Positions 44,740-55,627 of a DNA stretch of 64,000 nt are shown piece by piece. The position numbers and the translations under genes are program-made. Location of the stretch: NCBI GenBank assembly GCA_963791325.1, contig CAWBRU010000007.1:1-64000 (forward strand), written 5' to 3'. Within the stretch, counting starts at the first letter, position 1, and every line of letters starts with the position of its first letter. The stretch is from JBEVJK01 sp963791325. GTDB taxonomy: Bacteria > Pseudomonadota > Alphaproteobacteria > Rhizobiales > Rhizobiaceae. Under the pieces are notes generated by a model. That model made no database searches. It was given only the letters and a program-made list of their open reading frames with translations, and was not told the DNA's origin.

Positions 44740-45113
44740 TCGTTCTGGACGCCTCGGCGGTGCTGGCTGCAATGCTGGCCGAACCCGGCGCGGACCGGGT
44801 ATATGCCGTGATCGATGAGAGTGTGATCTGCTCGGTTAATGCAGCCGAGGTGATCACCAGGCTCGTCGAAAAGGGATATGGCGAAACGGCTGTTCGCAGC
44901 TATTACGAAGGACTGGACTTGGCGGTGTTCGATTTCGACGAGCATCTGGCAGTCATTGCAGGGTTGCTGCGAGGGCCCACCCGCGAGCGGGGATTGTCGC
45001 TCGGCGATCGTGCTTGCCTGGCGCTCGCCATCCGTGAAAAGGCAACCGCCTTGACGGCGGACCGCAACTGGCGCGGCCTCGACGTCGACTGCCCGATCGA
45101 ACTGATCCGCTGA
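44736..45113 (+). CDS. vapC: PIN-domain toxin (VapC-like ribonuclease)
   Basis: 125 residues. PIN acidic residues are visible: Asp in MIVLDASAVLAAM, Glu in NAAEVITRLVEKG, Asp in LSLGDRACLALAI and Asp in ALTADRNW. A magnesium-dependent RNase that usually cuts tRNA or rRNA sites. It overlaps its antitoxin by 4 bases and is followed only 8 bases later by the carboxylase beta-subunit gene. The TA pair therefore sits inside the leucine operon and mccB likely depends on read-through from it. Confidence 0.88.
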   Translation: MIVLDASAVLAAMLAEPGADRVYAVIDESVICSVNAAEVITRLVEKGYGETAVRSYYEGLDLAVFDFDEHLAVIAGLLRGPTRERGLSLGDRACLALAIREKATALTADRNWRGLDVDCPIELIR

Positions 45114-45121
45114 GGCGCCCG

Positions 45122-46729
<1,608 letters not shown>

Positions 46730-46799
46730 TTGCCATAGTCTAGTCTCAGCTCGCCAGCACCATTTGCCGCGAACCCCCCGAACGGTCAGGAGGCCCGCC

Positions 46800-47576
46800 A
46801 TGCCAACCCCACCCGCAAAGTTCGTCTGGTACGAACTGATGACAACCGATCTCGATGCCGCCAGCGCCTTCTACGGGTCTGTCGTCGGCTGGACCTCCGA
46901 GCGCTGGAGCGGCGAGGACTTCCAGTACATCATGGCCAAGGCAGGCGACCGTCCCGTCGCCGGGTTGATGACCATTCCCCAGGAGGCCGAAGCCGCGGGG
47001 CTGAGGCCGGCCTGGGTCGGCTACATCTATGCCGATGATGTCGACGCCGCCACCGAACGCGTCGCCAAGGCCGGCGGGCGCGTCCACCGCACGCCGACCG
47101 ACATTCCCGACATCGGCCGCTTCTCCGTGCTCGCCGATCCGCAGGGCGCCATGTTCATGCTGTTCACCCCCGAGGGCACGGCGGCCCCCACCCTGCCGCC
47201 GATGACGCCCGGCGACATCGGCTGGCGCGAGCTCTACGCGTCCGACTGGACCGCGGCTTTCGACTTCTATTCGAGCCAGTTCGGCTGGACCAAGGTCGAC
47301 GAAATGGACATGGGCGGCGAATTGGGCACCTATCTGCTGTTCGCCACCGGCGGCAGCGACGCGGTCGGCGGCATGATGACCAAGCCCGCCGAGGTGCCGC
47401 ATCCGGCCTGGCTCTATTACTTCAACGTCGCCGGCATCGATGCCGCCGTCGAGCGCGTCAAGGCCAATGACGGCCAGGTGCTGAACGGCCCGATGGAGGT
47501 GCCGGGCGGTGCCTTCATCGTCCAATGCCGCGATCCCCAGGGCGCGATGTTCGCGCTCGTCGGCCCGCGCGGCTAG
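46800..47576 (+). CDS. VOC-fold protein with two glyoxalase-like domains
   Basis: 258 residues from ATG 46800 (AGGAGG six bases upstream). Two related halves: PPAKFVWYELMTTDLDAASAFYGSVVGW (about 4-125) and PGDIGWRELYASDWTAAFDFYSSQFGWTKVDEM (about 135-258). Each ends with a DPQGAMF(M/A)L strand. It resembles the two-domain 27-30 kDa antigen type VOC proteins, often called glyoxalase/bleomycin resistance, function unknown. Lies between mccB and mccA in the same direction, so it may act on a by-product of leucine breakdown; that is inference. Confidence 0.8.
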   Translation: MPTPPAKFVWYELMTTDLDAASAFYGSVVGWTSERWSGEDFQYIMAKAGDRPVAGLMTIPQEAEAAGLRPAWVGYIYADDVDAATERVAKAGGRVHRTPTDIPDIGRFSVLADPQGAMFMLFTPEGTAAPTLPPMTPGDIGWRELYASDWTAAFDFYSSQFGWTKVDEMDMGGELGTYLLFATGGSDAVGGMMTKPAEVPHPAWLYYFNVAGIDAAVERVKANDGQVLNGPMEVPGGAFIVQCRDPQGAMFALVGPRG

Positions 47577-47589
47577 TCCGCCGCATCCG

Positions 47590-49560
47590 ATGTTCGACAA
47601 GATCCTGATCGCCAACCGTGGCGAGATCGCTTGCCGGGTGATCGCCACGGCGCGCCGGCTGAGCGTCAAGACCGTCGCCGTCTACTCGGACGCCGACCGG
47701 GCGGCGCTGCACGTGGCGCTCGCCGACGAGGCGGTGGCGATCGGGCCGGCGCCGGCAGCCGAAAGCTATCTGCGCGGCGAGGCGATCGTGGCGGCGGCGC
47801 ACGCCAGCGGGGCTCAGGCCATCCACCCCGGCTACGGCTTCCTGGCCGAAAACCCCGACTTCGTCGCCTTGGTCGAGGCGGCCGGGCTGCTGTTCATCGG
47901 CCCGTCGGCGGAGGCGATCCGGGCCATGGGGCTCAAGGACGCGGCCAAGCAGCTGATGGAGAAGGCCGGCGTGCCGGTGGTGCCCGGCTATCACGGCAGT
48001 GCGCAGGAGATCGTCGTGCTCGCCGGCAAGGCGCAGGACCTCGGCTATCCGGTGCTCATCAAGGCGCGCGCCGGCGGCGGCGGCAAAGGCTTGCGCCGGG
48101 TCGACGAGCCCGAAGGCTTTGCCGAAGCACTCGCCGCCGCGCGGCGCGAGGCGAAGGCCGCATTCGGCGACGACCGCGTGCTGATCGAAAAATACGTCGA
48201 GACGCCGCGCCACATCGAGGTGCAGGTGTTCGGCGACAATCACGGCAACGTCGTGCACCTGTTCGAGCGCGATTGCTCGGCACAGCGCCGCCACCAGAAG
48301 GTCATCGAGGAGGCGCCGGCGCCCGGCATGACCCGGGAGATGCGCGCCGCGATGACGGCGGCCGCGGTCAAGGCCGCCAAGGCGATCCGCTATACCGGCG
48401 CCGGCACCGTCGAGTTCATCGCCGACGCCTCCGAGGGGCTGCGCGCCGACCGCTTCTGGTTCATGGAGATGAATACCCGCCTGCAGGTGGAGCATCCGGT
48501 CACCGAGATGATCACCGGGCTCGACTTGGTCGAGTGGCAGCTGCGGGTCGCCGCCGGCGAGGCCCTGCCGCGCTCGCAAAACCAGATCGCAGTCAACGGT
48601 CACGCTTTCGAGGCCCGCCTCTACGCCGAAGATCCGGCCCGCGATTTCCTGCCGGCAACCGGCAGGCTGCACCATATCCGCTTTCCTCAGCTGCCGCCGC
48701 AGCGCGCGAGCCTGCGCGTCGACAGCGGCGTGCGCGCCGGTGACGAGATCTCGCCCTTTTACGATCCCCTGATCGCCAAGCTGATCGTGCACGCGGCCGA
48801 GCGCGATGCCGCGCTCACGGCGCTGGCGGGCGCGCTGAGGGCTACCGAGATCGCCGGCGCAACCACCAATCTCGCCTTTCTCATCGCGCTCGCGGAGGAC
48901 CCCGATTTCGCCGCCGGCAAGGTCGATACCGGACTGATCGCCCGCCGCCACGAGCGCCTGGTCGCCCGCAATCCCGCCACCGGGCGCGTGCTCGCCACCG
49001 CCGCCTTGCTCGCCTTTGGTGCCCGCGCCTGCGGCGACAGCCGCGACCCCTGGTCGACTTTGCAGGGCTACGCCCATTTTCACCCGCTCACCCAGCAGGT
49101 GCGCTTCAGCACCGAGGGAGCCGAGATCGAGGCGAGCGTTCGGGCCCGCGCGGACGGGCTGTTCGACGTCGAGCTCGCGCCGGACGGAGAGCGCTTCACC
49201 TTGCCGGCCCCCGCTGCGGCGGGCCGCGGCGAAGGTTCTGCCGGGATCGCCCGCTGGCCCGGCCATATCACTCTATTCGCCGATGGTCGGGCCCATGATT
49301 TCACGGTCGCCGACCCGCTCGCGCGCGCCGCGGTCGCGGCCGCGCCCGGCGGTGCGCTCAGGGCGCCGATGCCGGGCTTCGTCAAGCTGGTCCGCGTCGC
49401 GGCGGGCGAGAGTGTCGGCAAGGGCCAGCCGCTTCTGGTGCTCGAAGCGATGAAGATGGAACACACGATTCTGGCCCCGGCCGACGGGGTGATCGCGGAG
49501 ATTGTCACTCAGGGCGCGCAGGTGAGCGACGGCACCGTTCTGGTCCGCTTCGCCGACTGA
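47590..49560 (+). CDS. liuD: 3-Methylcrotonyl-CoA carboxylase, alpha (biotin carboxylase/BCCP) subunit
   Basis: 656 residues from ATG 47590 (MFDKILIANRGEIACRVIATARRL). Biotin carboxylase: ATP-grasp KARAGGGGKGLRRVD, RDCSAQRRHQKVIEEAPAP, EMNTRLQVEHPVTEMITGLDLVEWQLRVAAGE. BT-like linker to about 570. C-terminal BCCP with EAMKMEH (biotinyl Lys about 622). Carboxylates biotin with ATP and bicarbonate; together with the beta subunit it converts 3-methylcrotonyl-CoA to 3-methylglutaconyl-CoA. The later enzymes (hydratase, HMG-CoA lyase) are not in this window. Also named mccA. Confidence 0.93.
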   Translation: MFDKILIANRGEIACRVIATARRLSVKTVAVYSDADRAALHVALADEAVAIGPAPAAESYLRGEAIVAAAHASGAQAIHPGYGFLAENPDFVALVEAAGLLFIGPSAEAIRAMGLKDAAKQLMEKAGVPVVPGYHGSAQEIVVLAGKAQDLGYPVLIKARAGGGGKGLRRVDEPEGFAEALAAARREAKAAFGDDRVLIEKYVETPRHIEVQVFGDNHGNVVHLFERDCSAQRRHQKVIEEAPAPGMTREMRAAMTAAAVKAAKAIRYTGAGTVEFIADASEGLRADRFWFMEMNTRLQVEHPVTEMITGLDLVEWQLRVAAGEALPRSQNQIAVNGHAFEARLYAEDPARDFLPATGRLHHIRFPQLPPQRASLRVDSGVRAGDEISPFYDPLIAKLIVHAAERDAALTALAGALRATEIAGATTNLAFLIALAEDPDFAAGKVDTGLIARRHERLVARNPATGRVLATAALLAFGARACGDSRDPWSTLQGYAHFHPLTQQVRFSTEGAEIEASVRARADGLFDVELAPDGERFTLPAPAAAGRGEGSAGIARWPGHITLFADGRAHDFTVADPLARAAVAAAPGGALRAPMPGFVKLVRVAAGESVGKGQPLLVLEAMKMEHTILAPADGVIAEIVTQGAQVSDGTVLVRFAD

Positions 49561-49702
49561 GCCCGGCCGGAAACGCCCGGCACCGAGGGGCGCGGACCGG
49601 CCGGTGACCCGTATTGTCCGGAGAAGTTGTTTGCCCCGGCGCCGGCGCTCTGTCGGCCCGGTCGCCGGGGAGCTCCCTGTTTGGTGAATGGGCGCCTGCC
49701 CG

Positions 49703-49969
49703 TCAGTGGGTCGCCATCCAATCGCGCGCGGCGCGCAGCGCCTCCGCCAGGTCGCGCTTGCTCATCGTGGCAGCGAGCTCGACCCGCACCTCAGCGGCCC
49801 GGTCGCAGCCTTTGATTGCGGCGATGTTGAACCATTTGTGCGCGGCCACCGGATCGGCCGGGCAGTCGCGGCCGGTCGCATACATCATGCCGAGCTCGAA
49901 GAACAAATCGGCTTGAACGATCGCGCCAAGGTCGCCTGAATTGGGTTCGAGAATTTCGAAGCGTGCCAT
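49703..49969 (-). CDS. Short Sel1-repeat-like protein
   Basis: 88 residues containing LFFELGMMYATGRDCPADPVAAHKWFNIAAIKGCDRAAEVR, one and a half Sel1/TPR-like motifs, with a charged helical tail SKRDLAEALRAARDW. Such mini-SLR proteins are common in Rhizobiales and presumably act in protein-protein contacts. Opposite strand to the liu operon. An inverted repeat CGTTAA...TTAACG lies about 90 bases upstream of its start. Confidence 0.75.
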   Translation of the reverse strand: MARFEILEPNSGDLGAIVQADLFFELGMMYATGRDCPADPVAAHKWFNIAAIKGCDRAAEVRVELAATMSKRDLAEALRAARDWMATH

Positions 49970-50368
49970 GTTCCTGTCCCCTGTTCGTCCCGAGAGCGGC
50001 TCTCTTGCTCGAAGCTGCCCTGTCGATGCTGTCGAGCATGATCGAGGTCCTTGAACCGGCCGTTAAACCGCTTGCTTAACGTGCGGAAAACAAAGTTCAA
50101 ACAGCGGGTTAAGCTCAGTCTTCATTAACGATGGCGAGCCAGCTCTGGTGCGGCTTTCGGCCTGCCGGGGGCGCGCCGGCATGCCGCCTGAGGGCAACCC
50201 TTTGCTAACCACGGATGCGGGTGCCCGACGCTGCCGGCCCGGTAAATTGCCGGGGGCGATGCGGGCTAAAGCGCGACACTCTTTCGCCGAATGAAGCCGC
50301 TGACATAGATTTGATATAGTGCAATAGTCTTCTGAGGTCGGCTGAAACTCAGAGTCGCCTAGAAGAAC
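49970..50368. other. Divergent promoter region
   Basis: Separates the Sel1-like gene (minus) from the sensor kinase (plus). It contains CGTTAA (50061-50066) facing TTAACG (50076-50081), a perfect 6-bp inverted repeat with 9 bases between, reminiscent of but not equal to CtrA boxes. Nothing else was recognised. Confidence 0.4.
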
Positions 50369-52216
50369 ATGCGCGGGAATTGGAGGGAATTTCTTGGCGT
50401 TCTTCTCCTGGCCTTCAGTGCCGTTTTTGCGGCGACTGACGGCTGGGCGGCTGATCGTTCGCCCCGTGTTCTGATCATCTACCCCTATGACGAGCGGCTT
50501 CCGTCGACCAACATCGCCGGCGACACCGCGCGCGCCCGGCTGCTGGCCGCCCGCGACGGCAAGATCGACCTGTTCAGCGAGTTCCTCGACCTCTCGCGCT
50601 TCCCCGATCCCAGCCATATCGCCAGCATGGCCGACTATCTGGCCGACAAATACAAGGCGGTGCGGCCCGACGTGGTGATCGCTCTCGGCAACGAATTCGT
50701 CGACTTCATGGTGGCCAACCGCGACAAGGTGGCACCCGGCGCGCGCATCGTTTTCGGCGGCATTTCCGCCGAGGAGGCGGCGCGGCTGGAGCTGCCGGCC
50801 GACGTCGTCGGCGCGCTCACCGAGTTCGATGTCGGCCGCACGTTCGGGCTTGCGCGCGACCTGCAGCCCGATGCCAGGAATGTGGTGGTCATGGCCGGTT
50901 CGACGCCGTTCGACAAGGCCTGGCTGAAGGCCGCACGGCGCGATCTGGCCGGCGTCGGCAGCGACTACCGGGTGAGCTACGTGACCGATCTCTCGCTCGA
51001 GGAGTTCGCAGCACGGGCCACGGCGCTGCCCAAGAACACCATCCTCATCATCCTGACCATCTTGAAGGATTCGACCGGCAGGGACTGGGTGCCGCGCGAT
51101 GCCGCCGCCAAGATCGCGGCCGTCGCCTCGGCCCCGGCTTATGGACCTTATTCGACCTATGTCGGCAACGGCATCGTCGGCAGCAGCACCTTCACCTTCG
51201 AGGCGATCGGCGAGGCGGTCGCCGATCTCGCCCTCGAGGCGCTGCGCGGCAACCGCATCGACAACGTCATGGTGCCGCAGAGCTATCTTGCCGATGCCCG
51301 GCAGCTTGCCCGCTGGGGCCTCCTCCAGGCACGGCTGCCACCCGGCACGCGGCTGTCCTTCGCCGAGCCGACGCTGTGGCAGCAGCACCGCACCTCGATC
51401 CTGGTGACCTTCGCCATCGTCCTGATCCAGGCCTTAATCATCAGCGCGCTGCTGGTGGAGCGGCGGCGGCGGGCGACCGCCGAGCTGGAGGCGCGCCGGC
51501 GCCTGCTGCAGGTCGTCCACCTCAACCAGTCGGCGACCGCCGGCGCGCTGTCGGCTTCCATCGCCCACGAGCTCAACCAGCCGCTCGGCGCCATCTTGAA
51601 CAATGCCGAGACCGCCGAGATCATCCTGCGGGGCGAGCGGCCGGACATGCAGCTCGTCCGGCAGATCCTCGGCGACATCCGCGACGACGACCAGCGGGCC
51701 AGCGAAATCATTCAGCGGCTGCGGGGCATGCTGAAGAAGCGCAGCGAGATCGAGTGGCAGGAATTCGATATCAACGAAGTGGTCGACAGCGCCGTCCAGC
51801 TCCTGCATGGCGAAGCCGAGCGGCGGCGCGTGCTGATCGACCGGGACAAGCCGATCGGCCAGCTGCGGGTCAAGGCCGACCGCGTGCACCTGCAGCAGGT
51901 CGTCCTCAACCTCGCCACCAATGCTATGGACGCGATGCTGGCCTCGGCGCCGGCGCAACGCCGGCTGCTGCTCAGGACCACCCTCTGCGACGGCTCCAAG
52001 GCTGCGGTCTCGGTGTTCGACACCGGGACCGGCATTCCGAGCGACCAGCTCGGCCGGGTCTTCGAGACCTTCTACACCACCAAGACCACCGGCACCGGCC
52101 TTGGCCTGTCGATCGCCCGAGCGATCGTCGAGACCTATGGCGGGCGCATCTGGGCCGCCAACCGGCCGGAAGGCGGCGCCGAGGTCGGCTTCGATCTGCC
52201 GCTGGTGAAGACGTGA
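50369..52216 (+). CDS. Sensor histidine kinase with periplasmic ABC-substrate-binding-like domain
   Basis: 615 residues. Signal/anchor (1-28, ending TDGWAA), then a periplasmic domain of the ABC_sub_bind type (VLIIYPYDERLPSTNIAGDTARA ... YLADKYKAVRPDVVIALGNEF). A membrane helix follows near 342-363 (SILVTFAIVLIQALIIS). Cytoplasmic kinase: H-box SIAHELNQPLGAI (about 398-410), N-box NLATNAMDAM, DTGTGIP and GTGLGLSIARAIVETYGG. Signals to the next gene, which overlaps it by 4 bases. Ligand unknown, perhaps an organic solute or sulfonated compound, given the sulfatases nearby (inference). Confidence 0.88.
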   Translation: MRGNWREFLGVLLLAFSAVFAATDGWAADRSPRVLIIYPYDERLPSTNIAGDTARARLLAARDGKIDLFSEFLDLSRFPDPSHIASMADYLADKYKAVRPDVVIALGNEFVDFMVANRDKVAPGARIVFGGISAEEAARLELPADVVGALTEFDVGRTFGLARDLQPDARNVVVMAGSTPFDKAWLKAARRDLAGVGSDYRVSYVTDLSLEEFAARATALPKNTILIILTILKDSTGRDWVPRDAAAKIAAVASAPAYGPYSTYVGNGIVGSSTFTFEAIGEAVADLALEALRGNRIDNVMVPQSYLADARQLARWGLLQARLPPGTRLSFAEPTLWQQHRTSILVTFAIVLIQALIISALLVERRRRATAELEARRRLLQVVHLNQSATAGALSASIAHELNQPLGAILNNAETAEIILRGERPDMQLVRQILGDIRDDDQRASEIIQRLRGMLKKRSEIEWQEFDINEVVDSAVQLLHGEAERRRVLIDRDKPIGQLRVKADRVHLQQVVLNLATNAMDAMLASAPAQRRLLLRTTLCDGSKAAVSVFDTGTGIPSDQLGRVFETFYTTKTTGTGLGLSIARAIVETYGGRIWAANRPEGGAEVGFDLPLVKT

Positions 52217-52896
52217 AGGCCCCGCCTCCCACGCTGCACATCATCGACGACGACGCGTCGTTTCGCCGTTCGCTCGGCCGGCTGCTCGAAGCGCTGGGCT
52301 ACTGCGTCCGTTTCTATCCCTCCGGCGTCGCTTTCCTCGCCGCGCCGCCGCAGCCCGGCCCCGGCTGCATTCTGCTCGACCTCGAAATGCCGGGCGAGAG
52401 CGGGCTGACGGTTCAGGCCCAATTGGCCGAAGCGGCGCCGCTTCTGCCGGTGATCTTTCTAAGTGGCCACGGCGATATCCAGCGCACGGTGCTGGCGATC
52501 AAAGGCGGTGCTGAGGATTTTTTGGAGAAGACCGGGCCGACCCAGCTTCTGCTGGCTGCCGTCGCCCGTGCGCTCGAACGTTACCGGGACCGCCTGGCCG
52601 ACCATGTCAGGACGGATGAACTGAGGACGCTGGTGGCCAGCCTGACGCCCCGCGAGACCACGGTCTTCGAGCACATCGTCCGCGGCCGGCGCAACAAGGA
52701 GGTGGCGTTCGTCCTCGGCACCTCGGAGCGGACGGTCAAGGCGCATCGCAAGAGCATCATGGAAAAGCTCCAGGTCGGTTCGCTTGCCGAGGCGGTTTCG
52801 GTCGCCGAGCGGCTCGGACTGCTGACCGGCGACGGGCCGCCGGCATTGGACGCAGCACCTGTCGGCCCCGCAGCCACGGGAACGGCGGGCGCCTGA
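52213..52896 (+). CDS. FixJ-type response regulator (receiver plus LuxR HTH)
   Basis: 227 residues from GTG 52213. Receiver: HIIDDDASFRRSL (acidic pocket), phospho-Asp in CILLDLEMPGESG, Thr/Ser in IFLSGHGDIQ and Lys in FLEKTGP, where the usual Pro after Lys is replaced by Thr. LuxR-type HTH: LTPRETTVFEHIVRGRRNKEVAFVLGTSERTVKAHRKSIMEKLQ. Expected to be phosphorylated by the kinase encoded just before and to activate transcription. The alanine-rich tail is unstructured. Confidence 0.9.
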   Translation: MKAPPPTLHIIDDDASFRRSLGRLLEALGYCVRFYPSGVAFLAAPPQPGPGCILLDLEMPGESGLTVQAQLAEAAPLLPVIFLSGHGDIQRTVLAIKGGAEDFLEKTGPTQLLLAAVARALERYRDRLADHVRTDELRTLVASLTPRETTVFEHIVRGRRNKEVAFVLGTSERTVKAHRKSIMEKLQVGSLAEAVSVAERLGLLTGDGPPALDAAPVGPAATGTAGA

Positions 52897-53024
52897 GGGG
52901 CCGGCCCGCCCAGGGCCTGCGCTTCCCGAAAGGACAATAGCCAGGGCCGTCTGCCTGCCACACTATCGGGTCGAGACCGCAATACCGGATCGGCCATAAG
53001 GCCACGACTTCGGGGAGGGCAGAC

Positions 53025-53417
53025 GTGACGCGTCGACCGCTGACGGTCGCGATCATTGAAGATGATTCCAGTATGCGCAAAAGCATCGAGCGCCTCCTCA
53101 ATGCATGTGGGATCGCCGTCGAGGGATTTGCGACCGCCGAGGCCTTTCTCGAGTGCCGAGCCGAGCACGGCTTCGTTTGCACCATCGTCGACATCCACTT
53201 GCCGGGAATGTCCGGGTTTGAGCTGCGGCGCGAGCTCGACCGCCGCGGCGCTGGCTTGCCGGTGATCTTCATCACCGCCATCGACGACGACACGCTCCGG
53301 GACTTGGCCGTCGAAAGCGGCTGCGTCGCCTATCTGCACAAGCCGTTTGCCCCCGAGCAGTTGATCGCGGCCGTCAAGTCGACGCTTGGTCCAGAGGCCC
53401 GTCCTGTACCGCGATAG
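53025..53417 (+). CDS. Single-domain response regulator
   Basis: 130 residues from GTG 53025, with GGGAGGG upstream. A complete receiver: VAIIEDDSSMRKSIERLLNACG, phospho-Asp in CTIVDIHLPGMSGFELRRELDR, VIFITAIDD and YLHKPFAPEQLIAAV. No output domain, so it likely acts by protein contact, as a phosphate sink or relay for the kinase upstream. It has its own 128-bp leader after the FixJ-like gene, and points toward the sulfatases. Confidence 0.88.
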   Translation: MTRRPLTVAIIEDDSSMRKSIERLLNACGIAVEGFATAEAFLECRAEHGFVCTIVDIHLPGMSGFELRRELDRRGAGLPVIFITAIDDDTLRDLAVESGCVAYLHKPFAPEQLIAAVKSTLGPEARPVPR

Positions 53418-53626
53418 CCCGGCAGGTTCCCCAAAGGACAATATCGCTGCGTCACTTTATTGCCGATACTTGAAAGGTGGCGAACGGAGCACTGTCTTTC
53501 CGTCCCCGCCATCGACGCGGCCAGGGATGGAGAGGCTCGCCGCGGTGCTGCCCGCGGGCACCATCGGCCGACACGTGACTTATCAACTCCGACCCGGAAC
53601 CGGGTCGTCCGAGGGAGGACGGATTT

Positions 53627-55345
53627 ATGAGGAAATCGACACGCCACACCTTTTCGGCGGCGCTTGCCCTCGGGACGGCGCTGTTGGGCAACGCCTCGCT
53701 CGGCCACGCCCAGGAACAAGCCAAGCCCAACATCCTGTTCATCATGGGTGACGACATCGGCTACATGCAGCCGAGCATCTATCATCGCGGTCTGATGGTC
53801 GGCGAGACGCCGAACATCGACCGCATCGGCAAGGAAGGTGCGCTGTTCACCGACTACTACGCCGAGCAGAGCTGCACGGCCGGCCGCACCGCCTTCATCA
53901 CCGGCATGAACCCGCTGCGGGTCGGCATGCTGCTGCCGGAAATCCCGGGCAGCCCGTCCTACCTGCGCGCCGGCACGCCGACGCTGGCGAAGTTCCTTTA
54001 CGACCTCGGCTACAACACCGGCGAGTTCGGCAAGAACCATCTCGGCGACACCACCGAATTGCTGCCCACCGCGCATGGCTTCCAGGAGTTCTGGGGCTAT
54101 CTCTACCACCTCGACGCCATGCAAGGGGTGAGCTTTCCCGACATCAACAAGAGCCCGACCGAGCAGGCGGTGGCCCCGCCCTGCCAAAACACGCCGATCC
54201 CGGGTCTGCCCGACGTGCCCGGTGCGGTCGATCCCAAGACCTCGGTGTGCATGACCCCGCCGCGCCCGGTGATCTGGTGCAAGTCCGAAGACGGCAGCCA
54301 GGCCAAGCAGAGCTGCCAGGACCAGGGGCCGCTGACACTCGAACGCTCGAAGGGTGTCGACGAGGAGATCTCGGCCAAGGTCGTCGACTTCCTCGGCCGC
54401 AACGATCCCAAGACCACCGGCAAGCCGTTCTTCGTCTGGTACAACCCCGCCCGCATGCACATCACCACGGTGCTCAACGACAAATACATGGCCATGGTCG
54501 GCGAGCCCGGCGGCAAGGATTGGGGCGTTAACGAAGCCGGCATGAAGCAGATGGACGACAACATCGGCGTGGTGCTCGACAAGCTGTCGTCGATGGGCCA
54601 ACTCGACAACACCATCATCGTCTTCACCACCGACAACGGCGCCGAGACCATCACCTTCCCGGACGGCGGCGTCACCCCGTTCAAGGGCGGCAAGCTGACC
54701 ACCTGGGAAGGCGGCATGCGCGCGCCGATGGTGGTGCGCTGGCCGGGCCACATCGAGCCGGGCACGGTCAAGACCGACATCTTCGCCTCGCTCGACTGGC
54801 TGCCGACGTTTGTCGACATCGCCGGCGGGCCGAAAGGCGACGCGCTGAAGAAAGAGATCGAAGCCGGTCAGTACAAGGGCCTGGTCAAGACCACGCTCGA
54901 CGGCATGGATCAGCGTGACTACCTCGAAGGCAAGGTCCAGAAGTCACCCCGCGATCATTTCTTCTACTACTCCGGCAAGAATCCATCTGCCGTCCGTTAC
55001 AAAAACTGGAAGATGTACTTCGCCATGGTCTCGGACGATCCGGCGGGCTTCGTCGCCGGCGTGATCCCCTACAGCTGGACCCAGGTCGTCAACATCAAGC
55101 GCGACCCGTTCGAGACCTCGATCGGCAACCAGATCAAGACCCTGATGGGTGTCGGCGGTGCCCTTGCCGGACCGGTGACGGCCTACCAATACGACTGGAA
55201 CATGCTGCCGATCGGCCAGGCGCTCTGGCTGAAGGAGCTCGAGACCTACATTCCCTTCCCGCCGCTGCAGAACCCGGGAAGCTACAACCTCGAGCAGGTC
55301 GTCCAGCAGGTGCGCGAGATGAAGACCTCGGGCGCCAGCGACTGA
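53627..55345 (+). CDS. Periplasmic arylsulfatase (type I, formylglycine)
   Basis: 572 residues with a signal peptide (cleavage about residue 28, GHAQ). Sulfatase motifs: metal-binding PNILFIMGDDIGY, the formylglycine site SCTAGRTAFITG (Cys about 83, CxAxR), GKNHLGD and FTTDNGAETITFPDGG. It hydrolyses sulfate esters after Cys is oxidised by a formylglycine-generating enzyme that is not encoded here. The C-terminal part follows the common bacterial arylsulfatase pattern and has several Cys in an insertion (CQNTPIPG, CMTPPRPVIWCK). Paralogous to the gene at 55628. Confidence 0.9.
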   Translation: MRKSTRHTFSAALALGTALLGNASLGHAQEQAKPNILFIMGDDIGYMQPSIYHRGLMVGETPNIDRIGKEGALFTDYYAEQSCTAGRTAFITGMNPLRVGMLLPEIPGSPSYLRAGTPTLAKFLYDLGYNTGEFGKNHLGDTTELLPTAHGFQEFWGYLYHLDAMQGVSFPDINKSPTEQAVAPPCQNTPIPGLPDVPGAVDPKTSVCMTPPRPVIWCKSEDGSQAKQSCQDQGPLTLERSKGVDEEISAKVVDFLGRNDPKTTGKPFFVWYNPARMHITTVLNDKYMAMVGEPGGKDWGVNEAGMKQMDDNIGVVLDKLSSMGQLDNTIIVFTTDNGAETITFPDGGVTPFKGGKLTTWEGGMRAPMVVRWPGHIEPGTVKTDIFASLDWLPTFVDIAGGPKGDALKKEIEAGQYKGLVKTTLDGMDQRDYLEGKVQKSPRDHFFYYSGKNPSAVRYKNWKMYFAMVSDDPAGFVAGVIPYSWTQVVNIKRDPFETSIGNQIKTLMGVGGALAGPVTAYQYDWNMLPIGQALWLKELETYIPFPPLQNPGSYNLEQVVQQVREMKTSGASD

Positions 55346-55371
55346 GCCGGGCCGGCCGTTCCGGCGAGCTT

Positions 55372-55403
55372 CGGGCGGGCGCCCGGCCTTCGGCGCCCGC
55401 CCG
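55372..55403. terminator. Perfect 12-bp hairpin between sulfatase genes
   Basis: CGGGCGGGCGCC (55372-55383) pairs fully with GGCGCCCGCCCG (55392-55403) around an 8-base loop. No T-run follows in either direction, so it is more likely an mRNA-stabilising or attenuating structure, or a Rho-independent-like pause, than a full terminator. Confidence 0.6.
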
Positions 55404-55443
55404 GCCCGTGATCACACACAAAAACTCCAAGGAGAAATCTCGA

Positions 55444-55584
55444 ATGCGTCGCTTGCTCACCGTTGCCCTCATGGCGCTCTTCGCCGCCGCCGGCTGCCAG
55501 TCCAACCAGGCGATGAAGGACGGCACCATGACCAGTGCCAAGCTATGCAGCGATCCGAAGGCGCAGGCCGAGGGCTTCTGTTGA
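55444..55584 (+). CDS. Small lipoprotein
   Basis: 46 residues: MRRLLTVALMALFAAAGCQS, a signal with lipobox AAAGC, then a short soluble tail with cysteines at SAKLCSD and the final residue. AAGGAG lies upstream with good spacing. Set between two sulfatase genes in the same direction. Membrane-anchored; role unknown. Confidence 0.7.
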   Translation: MRRLLTVALMALFAAAGCQSNQAMKDGTMTSAKLCSDPKAQAEGFC

Positions 55585-55627
55585 GCCTTAAATAGAATTG
55601 ACGGGATCTTTTGAGGGGAGATCGGAA

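Noticed and set aside
47515..49266. A 583-codon minus-strand frame opposite the carboxylase alpha subunit
   Set aside because: Antisense shadow; rich in Gly/Arg/Asp with no domain, while the plus strand carries ATP-grasp and biotin motifs.
50061..50081. CGTTAA...TTAACG as a CtrA site
   Set aside because: CtrA boxes need TTAA-N7-TTAA; here the spacing is nine.
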